Source of the DNA: Deltaproteobacteria bacterium | GTDB lineage: Bacteria > Myxococcota_A > Polyangia > Haliangiales > Haliangiaceae | Assembly: GCA_013812655.1 (NCBI GenBank) | Contig: JACCTC010000352.1 | Location: 1 to 33,852, forward strand | DNA length: 33,852 nt | Direction: 5' to 3' | Shown: positions 1 through 10,785 of the stretch, piece by piece | Layout: the number at the start of each line of letters is the position of its first letter | Position numbering within the stretch: position 1 is the stretch's first letter | Position numbers and translations under genes: made by a program | Notes under the pieces: model-generated | The model's input: only the letters and a program-made list of their open reading frames with translations | What the model was told of the DNA's origin: nothing | Database searches by the model: none

Positions 1-1272
1 ACGCGGCGGCACGCTTGGCGCGGGCGGCTTGCGCGGCGGCGGACTCGGATTGACCGCGTACGTCGCCGCCGCATCGAATTCGCGATCGATCGTCTCGTCC
101 TCGCTGTCGCCTTCGTCGTCGGTGGTCATCCGGCGTGCCTGCACCGGCACTGCCTTCGGCGGCTGCGCGAGCGCCGCGTTCGGTGGCGGCGGCGCGACCG
201 CGGCGCCGAGCGTCGGGTTCGACCGTGCGGGGGGCGGCCGCGTTGGCGGGCTCGATGATGGAGTCGGTGGCGGCGCCGACGGACCCTTGCCGCGTGGAAG
301 TGGGGTGCTCGGAATCTTCGACGGCAGCGGGCTGCCGGGTGCCACGCCGGCGACGGTGACCGGGCGCTGGGCTTCGATCGATGCGGGTGTCGGGATCCCG
401 GCGTGCGCGCTGACCTGGTTGCGGGGCACCGGTGCCGGTGCGGCCATCGCGATCGGCGCGACTTGCTGCGGCACGAAGCCGCCGGTGCCGCCCTGGTTCG
501 GCGTCGCCTCGTAGAGCGGGCGCAGCTGCGGCGCCGACGAGAACAGTGGCTTGGGTCCGCTTCCCCCGGGCGCACCGAGCGGGCCCGAGGGTCCCGGCAG
601 GAACCCGCCCGGACTCTGCGCTGGCGCGGGTGGCGCGCGGCCGAGCATCGGTTCGGGACGCAGCTGCGACGGGCGCAGCTGATCTTCCTGCTTGAGCGCA
701 TCGAGATCGACACGTGGGTTCGAGGCCGAGCTGCCGAACGCCGCGGCGGACTGGCGTGCCGGCGCGAGCTGCATGCGCGGGATCGGGAGCTCGCGGAGGG
801 CAAGCACGCTCGCGACGATCGACAGCCCGGCACCCGCCCAGAACAGATACATGCCGAAACCGATCGGCACCGCCGCCTGCCGGCTCGGGCCCTGGATCAA
901 CAGGAACGTTGCGAGGATCCCGGCGATCCCGGCGAGCGGGATGCACAGCTTCGCGAGCGTCCGGCGGCGATCGTTGCGGCTCCACACGAGCGCGGCCATC
1001 GCGAGGATCGCGAGCAGCAGGGCGCTGGTCGTGGCGAGCTCGGCATACGCGATATTCTCGAAGCCCTCGGGCAGCGGCATCGCCTTGCAGGTGCCGTCAC
1101 CGCCGGTGTTGCACAGCTCCGCGCCGTGCAGGCCGACGAAGATCTCCTGCATGCGGCGCGGCTGGCCGTTGATGGTCGGATGACCAGCCCACCACGCGGA
1201 GGTCGCGATCGACACGGCGAGGAGTGCCGCCGCCGCGAGCGCGGTGCCCGCGCCGCTGACGCGTGACGCCAT
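1..1272 (-). CDS. Membrane protein with proline-rich tail, 3' end outside window
   Basis: An open frame runs leftward from ATG at 1272 (MASRVSG...) to the window edge without a stop, giving 424 codons. The first ~160 residues contain four hydrophobic segments (about 7-28, 72-96, 106-127 and 134-158). The segment between the first two carries two Cys (CNTGGDGTC) and is probably extracytoplasmic. After residue ~165 the protein becomes a long Pro/Ala/Ser-rich, low-complexity tail with an acidic patch (DDEGDSEDE). The layout resembles the many four-TM proteins with disordered tails of myxobacteria, but I recognise no family. It starts 9 bp after the stop of the LOG-family gene on the same strand, so the two are probably one operon. 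The tail's extreme GC makes long antisense open frames, which I discount. Confidence 0.8.
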   Translation of the reverse strand, partial: MASRVSGAGTALAAAALLAVSIATSAWWAGHPTINGQPRRMQEIFVGLHGAELCNTGGDGTCKAMPLPEGFENIAYAELATTSALLLAILAMAALVWSRNDRRRTLAKLCIPLAGIAGILATFLLIQGPSRQAAVPIGFGMYLFWAGAGLSIVASVLALRELPIPRMQLAPARQSAAAFGSSASNPRVDLDALKQEDQLRPSQLRPEPMLGRAPPAPAQSPGGFLPGPSGPLGAPGGSGPKPLFSSAPQLRPLYEATPNQGGTGGFVPQQVAPIAMAAPAPVPRNQVSAHAGIPTPASIEAQRPVTVAGVAPGSPLPSKIPSTPLPRGKGPSAPPPTPSSSPPTRPPPARSNPTLGAAVAPPPPNAALAQPPKAVPVQARRMTTDDEGDSEDETIDREFDAAATYAVNPSPPPRKPPAPSVPPR

Positions 1273-1281
1273 GGATCGAGG

Positions 1282-1818
1282 CTACCACGCAGCGAGTTGA
1301 TCGAGTGCAGCCGCCGCCGACGGTGCCGTGCGAAACAACTGGCGCACTTCGGGGCGCAGCACGCCGGCCGCGACGGCGTGATCGAGGAACGCCTCGAGGG
1401 GCGGCCAGAACCCATCGACGTCGAGGAACACGAGGGGCTTCGTGTGGTAACCGAGCTGCATGCCGGTCAGCGTCTCGAAGGCTTCCTCGAGCGTGCCGAA
1501 GCCACCGGGCGCGACGACGAACGCGTCCGCGAGGTCGAACATCATCGCCTTGCGCTGGTGCATGTTCGCGACAATGTGCTGCTCGGTCAGCCCGGTGTGC
1601 GCGACCTCGTAATCGACGAGGGCCTGCGGGATCACGCCGACGGCACGGCCCTTCGCGGCGAGCACCGCGTCGGCGAGCACCCCCATGAGCCCGCGATGCG
1701 CACCGCCGTAGATCAACGTCAGCTCGCGGCTCGCGAGCTCTCGCCCGAGCGCCTGGATCGCCGCGACATCGACGGGGCGACCCTCGGACGAGGACAGGAA
1801 CACGCAGACCGAGTGCAT
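1282..1818 (-). CDS. LOG-family (TIGR00730) Rossmann-fold phosphoribohydrolase
   Basis: 178 aa, full length for the family. It has the two signature motifs of LOG proteins: an N-terminal GGxxxGLMG (YGGAHRGLMG, residues 37-46) and the catalytic PGGFGTLEE (104-112), preceded by the MHQRK segment (86-90). Family members release the base from nucleoside 5'-monophosphates, for example cytokinin riboside monophosphate in plants and AMP or similar substrates in bacteria. The substrate here cannot be read from sequence. The protein has no signal peptide and should be cytosolic. It starts at ATG 1818 and is divergent from the acetyltransferase at 1857, with only 38 bp between the starts. The next gene on its strand begins 9 bp after its stop. 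Confidence 0.92.
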   Translation of the reverse strand: MHSVCVFLSSSEGRPVDVAAIQALGRELASRELTLIYGGAHRGLMGVLADAVLAAKGRAVGVIPQALVDYEVAHTGLTEQHIVANMHQRKAMMFDLADAFVVAPGGFGTLEEAFETLTGMQLGYHTKPLVFLDVDGFWPPLEAFLDHAVAAGVLRPEVRQLFRTAPSAAAALDQLAAW

Positions 1819-1856
1819 CCCGCGAAGCTAACCGATCTGCGTGCTAGCGTGGCGGC
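1819..1856. promoter_or_regulatory. Short divergent promoter region
   Basis: This 38-bp gap separates the start codons of two divergent genes, so both promoters must lie in or near it. On the plus strand TGCTAGCGT (1842-1850) ends 6 bp before the GTG start. On the minus strand GGTTAGCTT occupies a comparable place. Both resemble the TGCTAGC-like -10 elements seen upstream of many myxobacterial genes and would give very short or absent 5' leaders. No clear -35 is seen on either strand. Confidence 0.35.
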
Positions 1857-2294
1857 GTGGTGTTGCGCTGGAATGTCCGCGCGTTCTCGGAGCTCTCCGC
1901 GATCGAGCTCTACGCGATCACTGCGCTGCGCGAGCGGGTGTTCGTCGTCGAGCAGCGCTGCGCATACCTCGACGCCGACGGCATCGATCCGTTCGCGCGT
2001 CACCTGTGGGCCGACGACGCGGGCGTGATCCACGCCTACCTGCGCATCGTGCCGCCGCGCATGAAGTTCGACGAGGTCAGCCTCGGTCGCGTGATCGTGG
2101 CACCCGAGGCGCGTGGGACCGGGCTTGGCAAGGAGCTGATGACGCGCGGTCTTGCCGCGGTCGGTCCCGTCCCGGTGCGCATCGGCGCACAGGCGCACCT
2201 CGAGAAGTTCTACGGAGACCTCGGATTCGTGCGCGCGTCCGAGCTCTACGACGAGGATGGCATCCCGCACCTCGAGATGACGCGCGCGCCCTGA
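1857..2294 (+). CDS. ElaA-type GNAT N-acetyltransferase
   Basis: 145 aa, the usual ElaA length. The N-terminal segment LYAITALRERVFVVEQRC followed by YLDADGID matches the ElaA pattern (LYxLxxLRxxVFVVEQxCxYxDxDGxD). The acetyl-CoA binding region of the GNAT fold is seen as GRVIVAPEARGTGLGKELM (about 77-95), with R/Q-x-x-G-x-G/A present as ARGTGLG. The natural acceptor of ElaA proteins is not established. Cytosolic. Two GTG codons stand in tandem at 1857 and 1860; either could be used. The start lies 6 bp after a TGCTAGC-like -10 element, suggesting a leaderless or near-leaderless message. Confidence 0.9.
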   Translation: MVLRWNVRAFSELSAIELYAITALRERVFVVEQRCAYLDADGIDPFARHLWADDAGVIHAYLRIVPPRMKFDEVSLGRVIVAPEARGTGLGKELMTRGLAAVGPVPVRIGAQAHLEKFYGDLGFVRASELYDEDGIPHLEMTRAP

Positions 2295-2328
2295 ACGATG
2301 CGGCACGCGATCCGCATGAGATCGTTGC

Positions 2329-2541
2329 GTGAGCACAACCCGCAAGATCAGTCGCACCGGCGCGAAGTCGAAGTCCAAGGCGCCGAAGCAGGACAACACG
2401 CCGCAGAGCGCGCGGCCGGCGGCGAGTGCCAAGGTCAAGGCCGGCCAGGAATCCGGGAAGAACCCGCAGCGCACGCATCGTCAGGCTGCGGCCATGCGCG
2501 CGAGCGTGAATCGCGGCGGGCGCAAGCGCGTCGAGGGCTAG
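2329..2541 (+). CDS. Small basic Lys/Arg/Ala-rich protein
   Basis: 70 aa from GTG 2329 (MSTTRKISRTG...). It is rich in Lys, Arg, Ser, Ala and Gln, with no hydrophobic core, and is probably disordered; nucleic-acid binding is possible from the charge but is only a guess. The frame keeps the codon bias of its neighbours and stops at 2541, overlapping by 4 bp the stop of the convergent TMEM220-like gene. No family is recognised. It lies 34 bp downstream of the acetyltransferase gene and may be co-transcribed with it. Confidence 0.55.
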   Translation: MSTTRKISRTGAKSKSKAPKQDNTPQSARPAASAKVKAGQESGKNPQRTHRQAAAMRASVNRGGRKRVEG

Positions 2542-2912
2542 CTGCGCGTTCGCCGGAACGCCGCCGCGGCCAGCAACCAGACCGCCACGATCGCGAGCCC
2601 GCCAGCCTCGCGGCCCTCCTCGACGGCGCCGCCCTTCATGCTCATGTCGTGCGTGAGATCGCCGACCCCGATCACGCCCCAGGTCAGGTAGATCAGGTAC
2701 CCCGCCCACGCGACCGCGCCGACGCCGACCGCGGCGGCCGCGATCCACGCCTCACGCCGCACCGGGAGCAGCGCGGAGATCACCGTCGCGACGCCGTAGC
2801 TGACCATCCACCGGATCGGATCGGGATCGTTGTACTGCAGCGCCACGCAGGTCGCGAACAGCGCCGCCATCACGTACGCGAGGTACCGGAACCAGGCCGG
2901 CACGGGCTTCAT
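2538..2912 (-). CDS. TMEM220-family small membrane protein
   Basis: 124 aa from ATG 2912 (MKPVPAWFRYL...). A longer open frame exists upstream, but its extra N-terminus is not hydrophobic and overlaps the start of adk, so I use the internal ATG. Four hydrophobic helices fill nearly the whole chain (about 9-25, 35-51, 57-80 and 106-118). The motif QYNDPDP directly after helix 1 (26-32) is the hallmark of the transmembrane-220 family, whose function is unknown. It is divergent from adk, with 56 bp between the starts. Confidence 0.8.
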   Translation of the reverse strand: MKPVPAWFRYLAYVMAALFATCVALQYNDPDPIRWMVSYGVATVISALLPVRREAWIAAAAVGVGAVAWAGYLIYLTWGVIGVGDLTHDMSMKGGAVEEGREAGGLAIVAVWLLAAAAFRRTRS

Positions 2913-2968
2913 GGAATGGACATTAGCGTGGATTGCGCCGTGACCGCGCGCATGCTTCGATGCGCCCC

Positions 2969-3597
2969 ATGCGCATGATTCTCGTCGGGCCACCGGGAGC
3001 CGGCAAAGGCACGCAGGCCGCCAGACTGATCAACACGTTCAAGATCCCGCACATCTCGAGCGGCGACATGCTTCGCGCCGCCGTCATCCAGGGAACGCCC
3101 CTCGGCAAGGAAGCCGACAAGTCCATGAAGGCCGGCCAGCTCGTCCCCGACGAGGTCGTGATCGGTATGATCCTCGAGCGGATCGCCAAGCCGGACAGCG
3201 CGAACGGCTTCATGCTCGACGGGTTTCCGCGCACGCGCCCGCAGGCCGAGGCGCTCGATGCCGCACTGACCAAGGCGGGCTTCGCGCTCGACGCCGTCGT
3301 GCTGATCGAGGTTCCCGATGCGCTGCTCGAGGAGCGCGCGTGCGGTCGCCGGAGCGATCCGGAGACCGGCACGATCTACCACCTCAAGTACAACCCGCCG
3401 CCAGCGGACGTGGCCGGTCGGCTCGTGCACCGCAAGGACGACACCGTCGAGGCGGTGTCGACGCGGATCGCGAAGTACCACTCCGAGACCGCCCCGATCG
3501 TCCCGTTCTACGAGGAGAAGGGCATCCTGAAGCGCGTCGACGGCGTCGGTGACCCGGACACGATCACGCAGCGGCTGACGGCCGCGCTCGCACGCTG

Positions 3598-3598
<1 letters not shown>
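2969..3598 (+). CDS. adk: Adenylate kinase
   Basis: 209 aa; interconverts ATP + AMP and 2 ADP in the cytosol. The start is taken at ATG 2969 (MRMILVGPPGAGKGTQ), with ATG 2975 also possible. The P-loop GPPGAGKGT is at residues 7-15, the AMP-binding SSGDMLR follows at about 31-37, then GFMLDGFPRT with the family's DGFPR motif. The LID region reads CGRRSDPETGTIYH and lacks the four-Cys zinc site of Gram-positive enzymes. The TGA stop shares its last base with the ATG of leuS (TGATG), so the two are translationally coupled. Adk next to a tRNA synthetase is not the common secY-adk arrangement. Confidence 0.97.
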
Positions 3599-6138
<2,540 letters not shown>

Positions 6139-6158
6139 GGCGACCGAAGCACGGTGGA

Positions 6159-6545
6159 TCAGGACGCGATGGTCTGACGAGCCGAGGCGACGCGCTCGAC
6201 GGCCTTGTCCGCGAGCTGCTTGCCGGCACGCGCGGTCTGGCGTGCGCGCTGGAGCGCCTCGGCGAGCGCCTGGTCGGTACCTTTGAGGGCATCGGTGCTC
6301 GCGTCATCGATCTGCTGCACGAGCTTGCGCGCGAACCGCAACGCGCCGGCCGACAGCTTCTCCGCGAGCTCGAGCCCACCATCGAACGCGGTGCGCAGCT
6401 CGACGCGTGCGTCCTGGAGGACGGCAACCGCCGTCGCCTTGCCGCGCTCCGCGACATCGAGCGCGAGGTACACCACGCGCGGGCCTTCGTTCTCGTACGG
6501 CGAGGTCTCGGTCTTCTGGGTCGCGGTCATGGGCTTGTCCTTCAT
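6159..6545 (-). CDS. Phasin-like alpha-helical protein of unknown function
   Basis: 128 aa from ATG 6545 (MKDKPMTATQ...). A more upstream ATG at 6566 would add seven residues. After a polar N-terminus, residues ~30-125 are one long amphipathic, Ala/Leu/Arg/Lys-rich helical region with heptad-like spacing (ALRFARKLVQQIDDA, ALQRARQTARAGKQLADKAVERV). This resembles phasins and apolipoprotein-like proteins that coat storage granules or bind membranes, but no phasin motif can be confirmed and no polyhydroxyalkanoate gene is nearby. It is convergent with leuS, 20 bp between the stops. Confidence 0.65.
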   Translation of the reverse strand: MKDKPMTATQKTETSPYENEGPRVVYLALDVAERGKATAVAVLQDARVELRTAFDGGLELAEKLSAGALRFARKLVQQIDDASTDALKGTDQALAEALQRARQTARAGKQLADKAVERVASARQTIAS

Positions 6546-6589
6546 GACCAGGACTCTAAGACGCACCGCGTTATGAGACGTGGATTGGC

Positions 6590-6618
6590 CGCTAACATCA
6601 ACTAACGCACAGCGTCAA
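6590..6618 (-). promoter_or_regulatory. Candidate promoter of the phasin-like gene
   Basis: On the minus strand TTGACG (6618-6613) is followed by TTAGCG (6595-6590) at 17-bp spacing, or TGTTAGC (6597-6591), a myxobacterial-like -10, at 15 bp. The elements lie about 45-75 bp upstream of the start codon in the most A/T-rich stretch of this part of the window. Sequence resemblance only. Confidence 0.35.
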
Positions 6619-6658
6619 GTCTGTATAATCAGTTCGGTTAACGGTTACCCGATGAAAG

Positions 6659-7471
6659 CTAGAAGGGCGGCGCATCGGGACGGTCGTAGATCGCGAGCGC
6701 CTGGATTTGGAAGGACCCGCCGGCCGCTGCGAAGCCGAACGTGCCATCGGGGAGCGCGATCGCCGCAGTGGTCGCGACGCTGTCGCTGCCTGCGGTCAGC
6801 CGGCACAGGATCGTGTTGGTGCCGGAGCTCTGCACCGTCGCACGCAGCCGAAATGGCCGACCCGAGGTACCACCCGCGAGCGGGCGCGGCGCGATGCGCT
6901 CGACACCGTGATAGATGACCAGGTTGCCGGCGCCGTCGATGCCGCACGCGAGATCATCCTCGCCTGGCACCGGCGCGGCACGCAGCCACAGCCGGAAGCT
7001 CGCGGTGTCGTCGGCGCGAGCGAACTGCACGTTGCCGAGCACCTCGTAGGTCGTCGAGCGCACCGTCGTCGCCGGGAAGCTCGAGACGATCGAGCCCGCG
7101 CCGGTGATCGAGAGTGGCGGCCCGAGCTCCCAGCCGGTCTCGCCCTCGCGCGGGATCAGGTAGCCATCGGTGATCTCGGGATCGGCGAATGCGGTGATGC
7201 AGCGCGCGGTGTCGGGGCCCGTCGTGACCGGAAACGGATCGCAGGTCTCCGGAATGCCATCGTCGTCGGCATCGCCGAGGTGCGGCGCAGCGTCGAGCGG
7301 ACACGGATCGGTCGCGTTCGGCAGGCCGTCGCCGTCGAGGTCGCCGGCGCCGTCGGCCTCGCTGGCCTGACACGGATCCTCGAGGTCCGTGATGCCATCG
7401 CCGTCGAGATCCGCGCCGTCGCCGTCGCCGCATCCCATGAGGGCAAGCCAGACAACCAGCGTGGCTCGCAT
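6659..7471 (-). CDS. Lipoprotein with thrombospondin type 3 calcium-binding repeats
   Basis: 270 aa from ATG 7471. The first residues form a short lipoprotein signal ([14 protein letters not shown]), with the lipidated Cys at 14. Three acidic Ca2+-binding repeats follow: [14 protein letters not shown] (21-34), [14 protein letters not shown] (44-57) and [14 protein letters not shown] (67-80). The remaining ~185 residues are Gly/Ser/Thr-rich beta-type sequence ending [20 protein letters not shown], which looks like a concanavalin-type jelly roll. It is probably a surface-anchored adhesive or carbohydrate-binding protein; this architecture is common in Myxococcota. Divergent from the moaB-like gene, 33 bp apart. 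Confidence 0.8.
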   Translation of the reverse strand: MRATLVVWLALMGCGDGDGADLDGDGITDLEDPCQASEADGAGDLDGDGLPNATDPCPLDAAPHLGDADDDGIPETCDPFPVTTGPDTARCITAFADPEITDGYLIPREGETGWELGPPLSITGAGSIVSSFPATTVRSTTYEVLGNVQFARADDTASFRLWLRAAPVPGEDDLACGIDGAGNLVIYHGVERIAPRPLAGGTSGRPFRLRATVQSSGTNTILCRLTAGSDSVATTAAIALPDGTFGFAAAGGSFQIQALAIYDRPDAPPF

Positions 7472-7476
7472 CGCGG

Positions 7477-7500
7477 TCAGCGTATCACGCGGTACGCTGA
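7477..7500. promoter_or_regulatory. Inverted repeat between divergent start codons
   Basis: TCAGCGTA (7477-7484) and its exact reverse complement TACGCTGA (7493-7500) are separated by 8 bp. The dyad fills most of the 33-bp space between the divergent starts at 7471 and 7505. Its place would suit a dimeric repressor acting on both genes, but no regulator is encoded next to it. Confidence 0.35.
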
Positions 7501-7504
7501 GCCC

Positions 7505-8029
7505 ATGGAACGCGACTTCATCCCGGTCAACGTCGCGGTGCTCACCGTCTCGGATACCCGTACGGTCGAGACCGATACCTCCGGAAAGCTGATCGCCGAC
7601 CGGCTCACCGAGGTCGGTCACACGATCGTCGCGCGCGAGATCGTGATCGACTCCGAGGTGATCATCCGCGCGAAGCTCGCGCACTGGATCGCGGATCCGG
7701 GCGTCGAGGTCGTGATCGCGACCGGCGGCACTGGCGTCACCCCACGCGACGTCACGCCCGAAGCCCTCGCCCCGCTCGTCACGAAACCCATCCCCGGTTT
7801 CGGCGAGCTGTTCCGCTGGCTCTCCTACGAGGAGATCGGGACGTCGACGATCCAGAGTCGCGCCGAGGCTGCGCTATGTGGGCAGACGTACGTGTTCCTG
7901 CTGCCGGGCTCGACGGGCGGCGTTCGCACCGGACTCGAGAAGATCTTGATCCCGCAGCTCGACCACCGCTTGAAGCCCTGCAACTTCGTGATGCTGCTCC
8001 CGCGAATCAAGAACGAGCAGCGCGGTTAG
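7505..8029 (+). CDS. moaB: MoaB/MogA-type molybdopterin adenylyltransferase-like protein
   Basis: 174 aa, the normal length of MoaB. The family's substrate-binding loop is seen as [10 protein letters not shown] (73-82). The N-terminus [11 protein letters not shown] (9-19) and the C-terminal [12 protein letters not shown] segment are also typical. MogA/MoaB proteins activate molybdopterin by adenylation before molybdate insertion, though some bacterial MoaB are inactive. No other molybdenum cofactor gene is in the window. Start ATG 7505 is divergent from the lipoprotein gene. Cytosolic. Confidence 0.9.
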   Translation: MERDFIPVNVAVLTVSDTRTVETDTSGKLIADRLTEVGHTIVAREIVIDSEVIIRAKLAHWIADPGVEVVIATGGTGVTPRDVTPEALAPLVTKPIPGFGELFRWLSYEEIGTSTIQSRAEAALCGQTYVFLLPGSTGGVRTGLEKILIPQLDHRLKPCNFVMLLPRIKNEQRG

Positions 8030-8423
8030 GCGTGCATCGCGTACGTCGGCGCTGCTGTCGGATGCCGTCGTAGCTCGCCCGAGAGGCAGAACAGGGCGTA
8101 ACCAGAGCACACCGTGACGTGCTGTCGCGGTCAGGCGCAATTCGATTGCATCTGAGGATCGCCACTTCGGCTGATCGGCATCACAGTCACTGTCCGATTC
8201 GCACCGCAGATCACCGGTCGGGTCAGCGTCGAGGTCGTACATCCACGCGCCATCGCAGTACACGCTCGCACTCGTGTTGTGGCCGCGCTTACAAGCACTC
8301 GTGTCCAGGTGTCACCGGCCGTTCCGCCGACATCGTGCGCTCTCGTCGGCTATCCGGGTGTGACAGGCGGAATGCACATGTTGTGTAAGCGCGCGTGGCA
8401 CTGCGGATGAAGTAGGCGCCGCA
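8030..8423. other. Gene-free stretch between moaB-like and M4 protease genes
   Basis: No convincing gene is seen in 394 bp. On the minus strand a short Cys/Asp-rich frame around 8300-8140 (VYCDGAWMYDLDADPTGDL followed by CESDSDCD) has the flavour of myxobacterial Cys-rich surface proteins. It is preceded by an in-frame stop and runs into the 3' end of the moaB-like gene, so it is at best a remnant. The promoter of the protease gene should lie in the right half, but I could not assign it. Confidence 0.4.
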
Positions 8424-10685
8424 ATGACCAGCCGTTCTCAAGCTCGCGGAGCTCTGCTCCTCGCCATCTCGATCGCGGGATGTACCGGAGGTGCTCCTGC
8501 CGGCAGCGAAGACACCAAGGATGATCCGGCGCGCATGCCCGATGACATCGCCGACGCGCTGGCGGCGCTTCCGGAAGCGACCGTGCTCATGGAGACCGCA
8601 GACGGCGTGCCGACCTATCTCGTCGGCGAGCTCGCGAAGGTCGGCGACATGCAAACAGATGATCCCACTGTGGCCGACGGTTTGCTGCGCCCGCAGCTGG
8701 TTCCGGTGCTCAAGGCGTTCCGGCTGACGACGACCGATCTCGCGCTCCGCAAGATGAACGTCGACGAGAACGGCCATCGCCACTTCCGCTACACGCAGCA
8801 GCACGCGGGCCTCGAGGTCGTCGGCGGTGATCTCGTCGTTCACGTCGACATCAAGGGCGCCGTCTACTCGGTCAACGGCACCGCACGCGGCGACATCCCG
8901 GCGGACCTCGGCACGAGCCCGATCGCGCAGACCACGGCGAATACGAAGGTCACCAGCGACAGCCGGTTCACCGGCCTCGCGATCAAGGGCTCGCGTCTCG
9001 TCTACCTCGAGACGCCCGATGGCGAGTTCTTCAAGACCTACGAGACCACCGTCGAGGGCATGCGCGGCGCGAACCCGCAGCGCGACAAGGTCTTCGTCGA
9101 TGTCGACTCCGGTGACATCGTCGCGGTGCATCCGCAGATCCACTTCGCCGAGAACCGGAAGGTCCACAGCGCGAACAACGGCACGACGCTTCCCGGCACG
9201 CTGCGCCGCTCCGAGGGCCAGGCCGCGACGACCGACGCCGACGTCAATGCCGCGTACGACAACACCGGCTCCTCGTACAACGCATACAAGATGTTCTGGA
9301 ACCGCGACTCGTACAACAACGCGGGCGCCCAGCTCACGGCCACCGTCCATTACTCGAGCAACTACTGCAACGCGTTCTGGAACGGCTCGCAGATGGTGTA
9401 CGGCGACGGCAACGCGAGCCAGGGCTGCGCACCACTCGCGCGCTCGCTCGATGTGACCGCGCACGAGCTCACCCACGCCGTCACCCAGAACGAGTCGAAC
9501 CTCGTCTACAGCGGCGAGCCCGGCGGCATCAACGAGTCGCTCTCCGACATCTTCGGCACCTTCGTCGAAGCGTGGGTCGACGGCGGCAAGACCGGCGCGC
9601 TCGCGATCTCGAGCGACACCTGGCTGCTCGGCGAGGACGTGATTGCCGGCGGGCTCCGCTACATGTGCGATCCGGCGAAGGACGGCGTCTCCGCCGATCT
9701 GTGGACGGCCAGCGTCGGCAATATCGATGTCCACTACAGCTCCGGCATCGGCAACCTCGCGTTCTGTCTGCTCACCAGGGGCGGCACGCACCCGCGCGGC
9801 AAGACCACGACGAACGTCCCCGCGATCGGCATGGACAAGGCGATCCGCCTCTTCTACAAGGCGCAGGTCGACATCCTCACCTCGTCGTCGAAGTACGCCG
9901 CGCTGCGCACCGCACTCGAGCAGGCGGCAACCTCGCTCGGCTACGACGCCGCGACCAAGGACGCTGTCGGCTGCGCGTTCGCCGCCGTCGGTGTCGGCGC
10001 TGCGCCCGCGACCTGTGGTGGCGGCACGACCCCGCCGCCGCCGCCCACCGACGGCATGCTCATCAACGGCACGCCGCTCACGAACCTCAGCGGCGCGCAG
10101 GGCAGCGAGCGCTTCTGGGCCATCACCGTCCCCGCCGGTCAGAGCACGCTGACCTTCAAGATCTCCGGCGGCACCGGCGACGCAGATCTGTACGTCCAGG
10201 CCGGCAACAAGCCGACGACCTCGAGCTACGCGTGTCGCCCGTACCAGAACGGCAACGCCGAGACCTGCACGTTCACGCCACCCGCGGCCGGCACCTACTA
10301 CGTGATGCTGCGCGCGTACACCGCGTACTCGGGCCTCACCCTGACCGGCACGTACAGCGCGAGCGGCGGCACGACCGGCGATCCGTACCTGACCAACGGC
10401 GTCGCGCAAACGAACGTCAGCGGCGCGACCGGGAGTGCGACCTACTGGCGCGTCTCCGCCCCCGCGGGCAAGACACTCACCGTGAAGATCAGCGGCGGCA
10501 CCGGCGACGCCGATCTGTACACGCGGTTCGGCGCGCGCCCGACGACGAGCACGTACACCTGCCGGCCATACCTGACCGGCAACGCCGAAAGTTGCGGCCA
10601 GACCAACACGCAGGCCGGTGACTACTACGTGATGGTGCGCGGCTACGCGGCGTACACCGGGCTCTCGCTGATCGCGAGTTACTGA
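8424..10685 (+). CDS. Secreted M4 (thermolysin-type) zinc metalloprotease with two PPC domains
   Basis: 753 aa. The N-terminus MTSRSQARGALLLAISIAGC is a lipoprotein signal with lipidated Cys20. A propeptide (FTP and PepSY-like, about 60-245) precedes the catalytic domain. The zinc site is HELTH (347-351), with the third ligand Glu371 in GGINESLSDIFG. The downstream DVHYSSGIGN carries the M4 catalytic His region. After a Gly/Pro linker (~535-548) come two bacterial pre-peptidase C-terminal (PPC) domains (~550-645 and ~655-753), each with SGGTGDADLYVQ/TR and YYVMLRAY or YYVMVRGY motifs. PPC domains are often removed on secretion. The gene ends 58 bp before the island boundary repeat; its stop sits at the centre of GTTAC-TGA-GTAAC. 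Confidence 0.95.
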   Translation: MTSRSQARGALLLAISIAGCTGGAPAGSEDTKDDPARMPDDIADALAALPEATVLMETADGVPTYLVGELAKVGDMQTDDPTVADGLLRPQLVPVLKAFRLTTTDLALRKMNVDENGHRHFRYTQQHAGLEVVGGDLVVHVDIKGAVYSVNGTARGDIPADLGTSPIAQTTANTKVTSDSRFTGLAIKGSRLVYLETPDGEFFKTYETTVEGMRGANPQRDKVFVDVDSGDIVAVHPQIHFAENRKVHSANNGTTLPGTLRRSEGQAATTDADVNAAYDNTGSSYNAYKMFWNRDSYNNAGAQLTATVHYSSNYCNAFWNGSQMVYGDGNASQGCAPLARSLDVTAHELTHAVTQNESNLVYSGEPGGINESLSDIFGTFVEAWVDGGKTGALAISSDTWLLGEDVIAGGLRYMCDPAKDGVSADLWTASVGNIDVHYSSGIGNLAFCLLTRGGTHPRGKTTTNVPAIGMDKAIRLFYKAQVDILTSSSKYAALRTALEQAATSLGYDAATKDAVGCAFAAVGVGAAPATCGGGTTPPPPPTDGMLINGTPLTNLSGAQGSERFWAITVPAGQSTLTFKISGGTGDADLYVQAGNKPTTSSYACRPYQNGNAETCTFTPPAAGTYYVMLRAYTAYSGLTLTGTYSASGGTTGDPYLTNGVAQTNVSGATGSATYWRVSAPAGKTLTVKISGGTGDADLYTRFGARPTTSTYTCRPYLTGNAESCGQTNTQAGDYYVMVRGYAAYTGLSLIASY

Positions 10686-10690
10686 GTAAC

Positions 10691-10765
10691 GCGTCGTCGG
10701 TCTTCAAAACCGATGATGCTCCGCGAGAGCGGCGGCACGGTGGGTTCGATTCCCATGCGCTTCCG
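10691..10765 (+). tRNA. selC: 3' part of a tRNA-Sec (selC)-like gene, 5' acceptor strand not found
   Basis: The segment TCGGT-CTTCAAA-ACCGA (10697-10713) is an anticodon arm with a UCA anticodon in the CUUCAAA loop that is characteristic of bacterial tRNA-Sec. It is followed by a long G/C-rich variable-arm region (about 10717-10737), a T arm GTGGG-TTCGATT-CCCAT (10740-10756) and an acceptor 3' strand GCGCTTCC plus discriminator G (10765). The matching 5' strand GGAAGCGC is absent from the 100 bp upstream, which is the end of the protease gene. So this is a truncated or chimeric selC rather than a complete gene. Its 3' end forms the left attachment repeat of the island. Confidence 0.5.
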
Positions 10766-10768
10766 TTT
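10743..10768 (+). repeat. Left attachment repeat of the island
   Basis: Copy 1 of the 26-bp perfect direct repeat. It overlaps the T loop, T stem 3' strand and acceptor 3' strand of the selC-like sequence and extends three T beyond the discriminator base. Confidence 0.85.
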
Positions 10769-10785
10769 ACTTCTCGGCGGTTAGA

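Noticed and set aside
403-1266. 287-codon open frame on the plus strand
   Set aside because: The opposite frame from 1272 to the edge encodes a coherent four-helix membrane protein in the genome's codon bias, so this is its shadow.
6624-6629. Perfect TATAAT on the plus strand
   Set aside because: No plus-strand gene follows (the next region is a minus-strand lipoprotein gene) and there is no matching -35. Chance occurrence in an A/T-rich patch.
8140-8300. Cys/Asp-rich minus-strand frame
   Set aside because: It has an in-frame stop just upstream and runs into the moaB-like gene; too short to call as a gene.
8289-10409. 706-codon open frame on the minus strand
   Set aside because: Antisense to the M4 protease, which has a complete active site. 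The antisense product is repetitive Arg/Ala/Val/Gly sequence with no motif.
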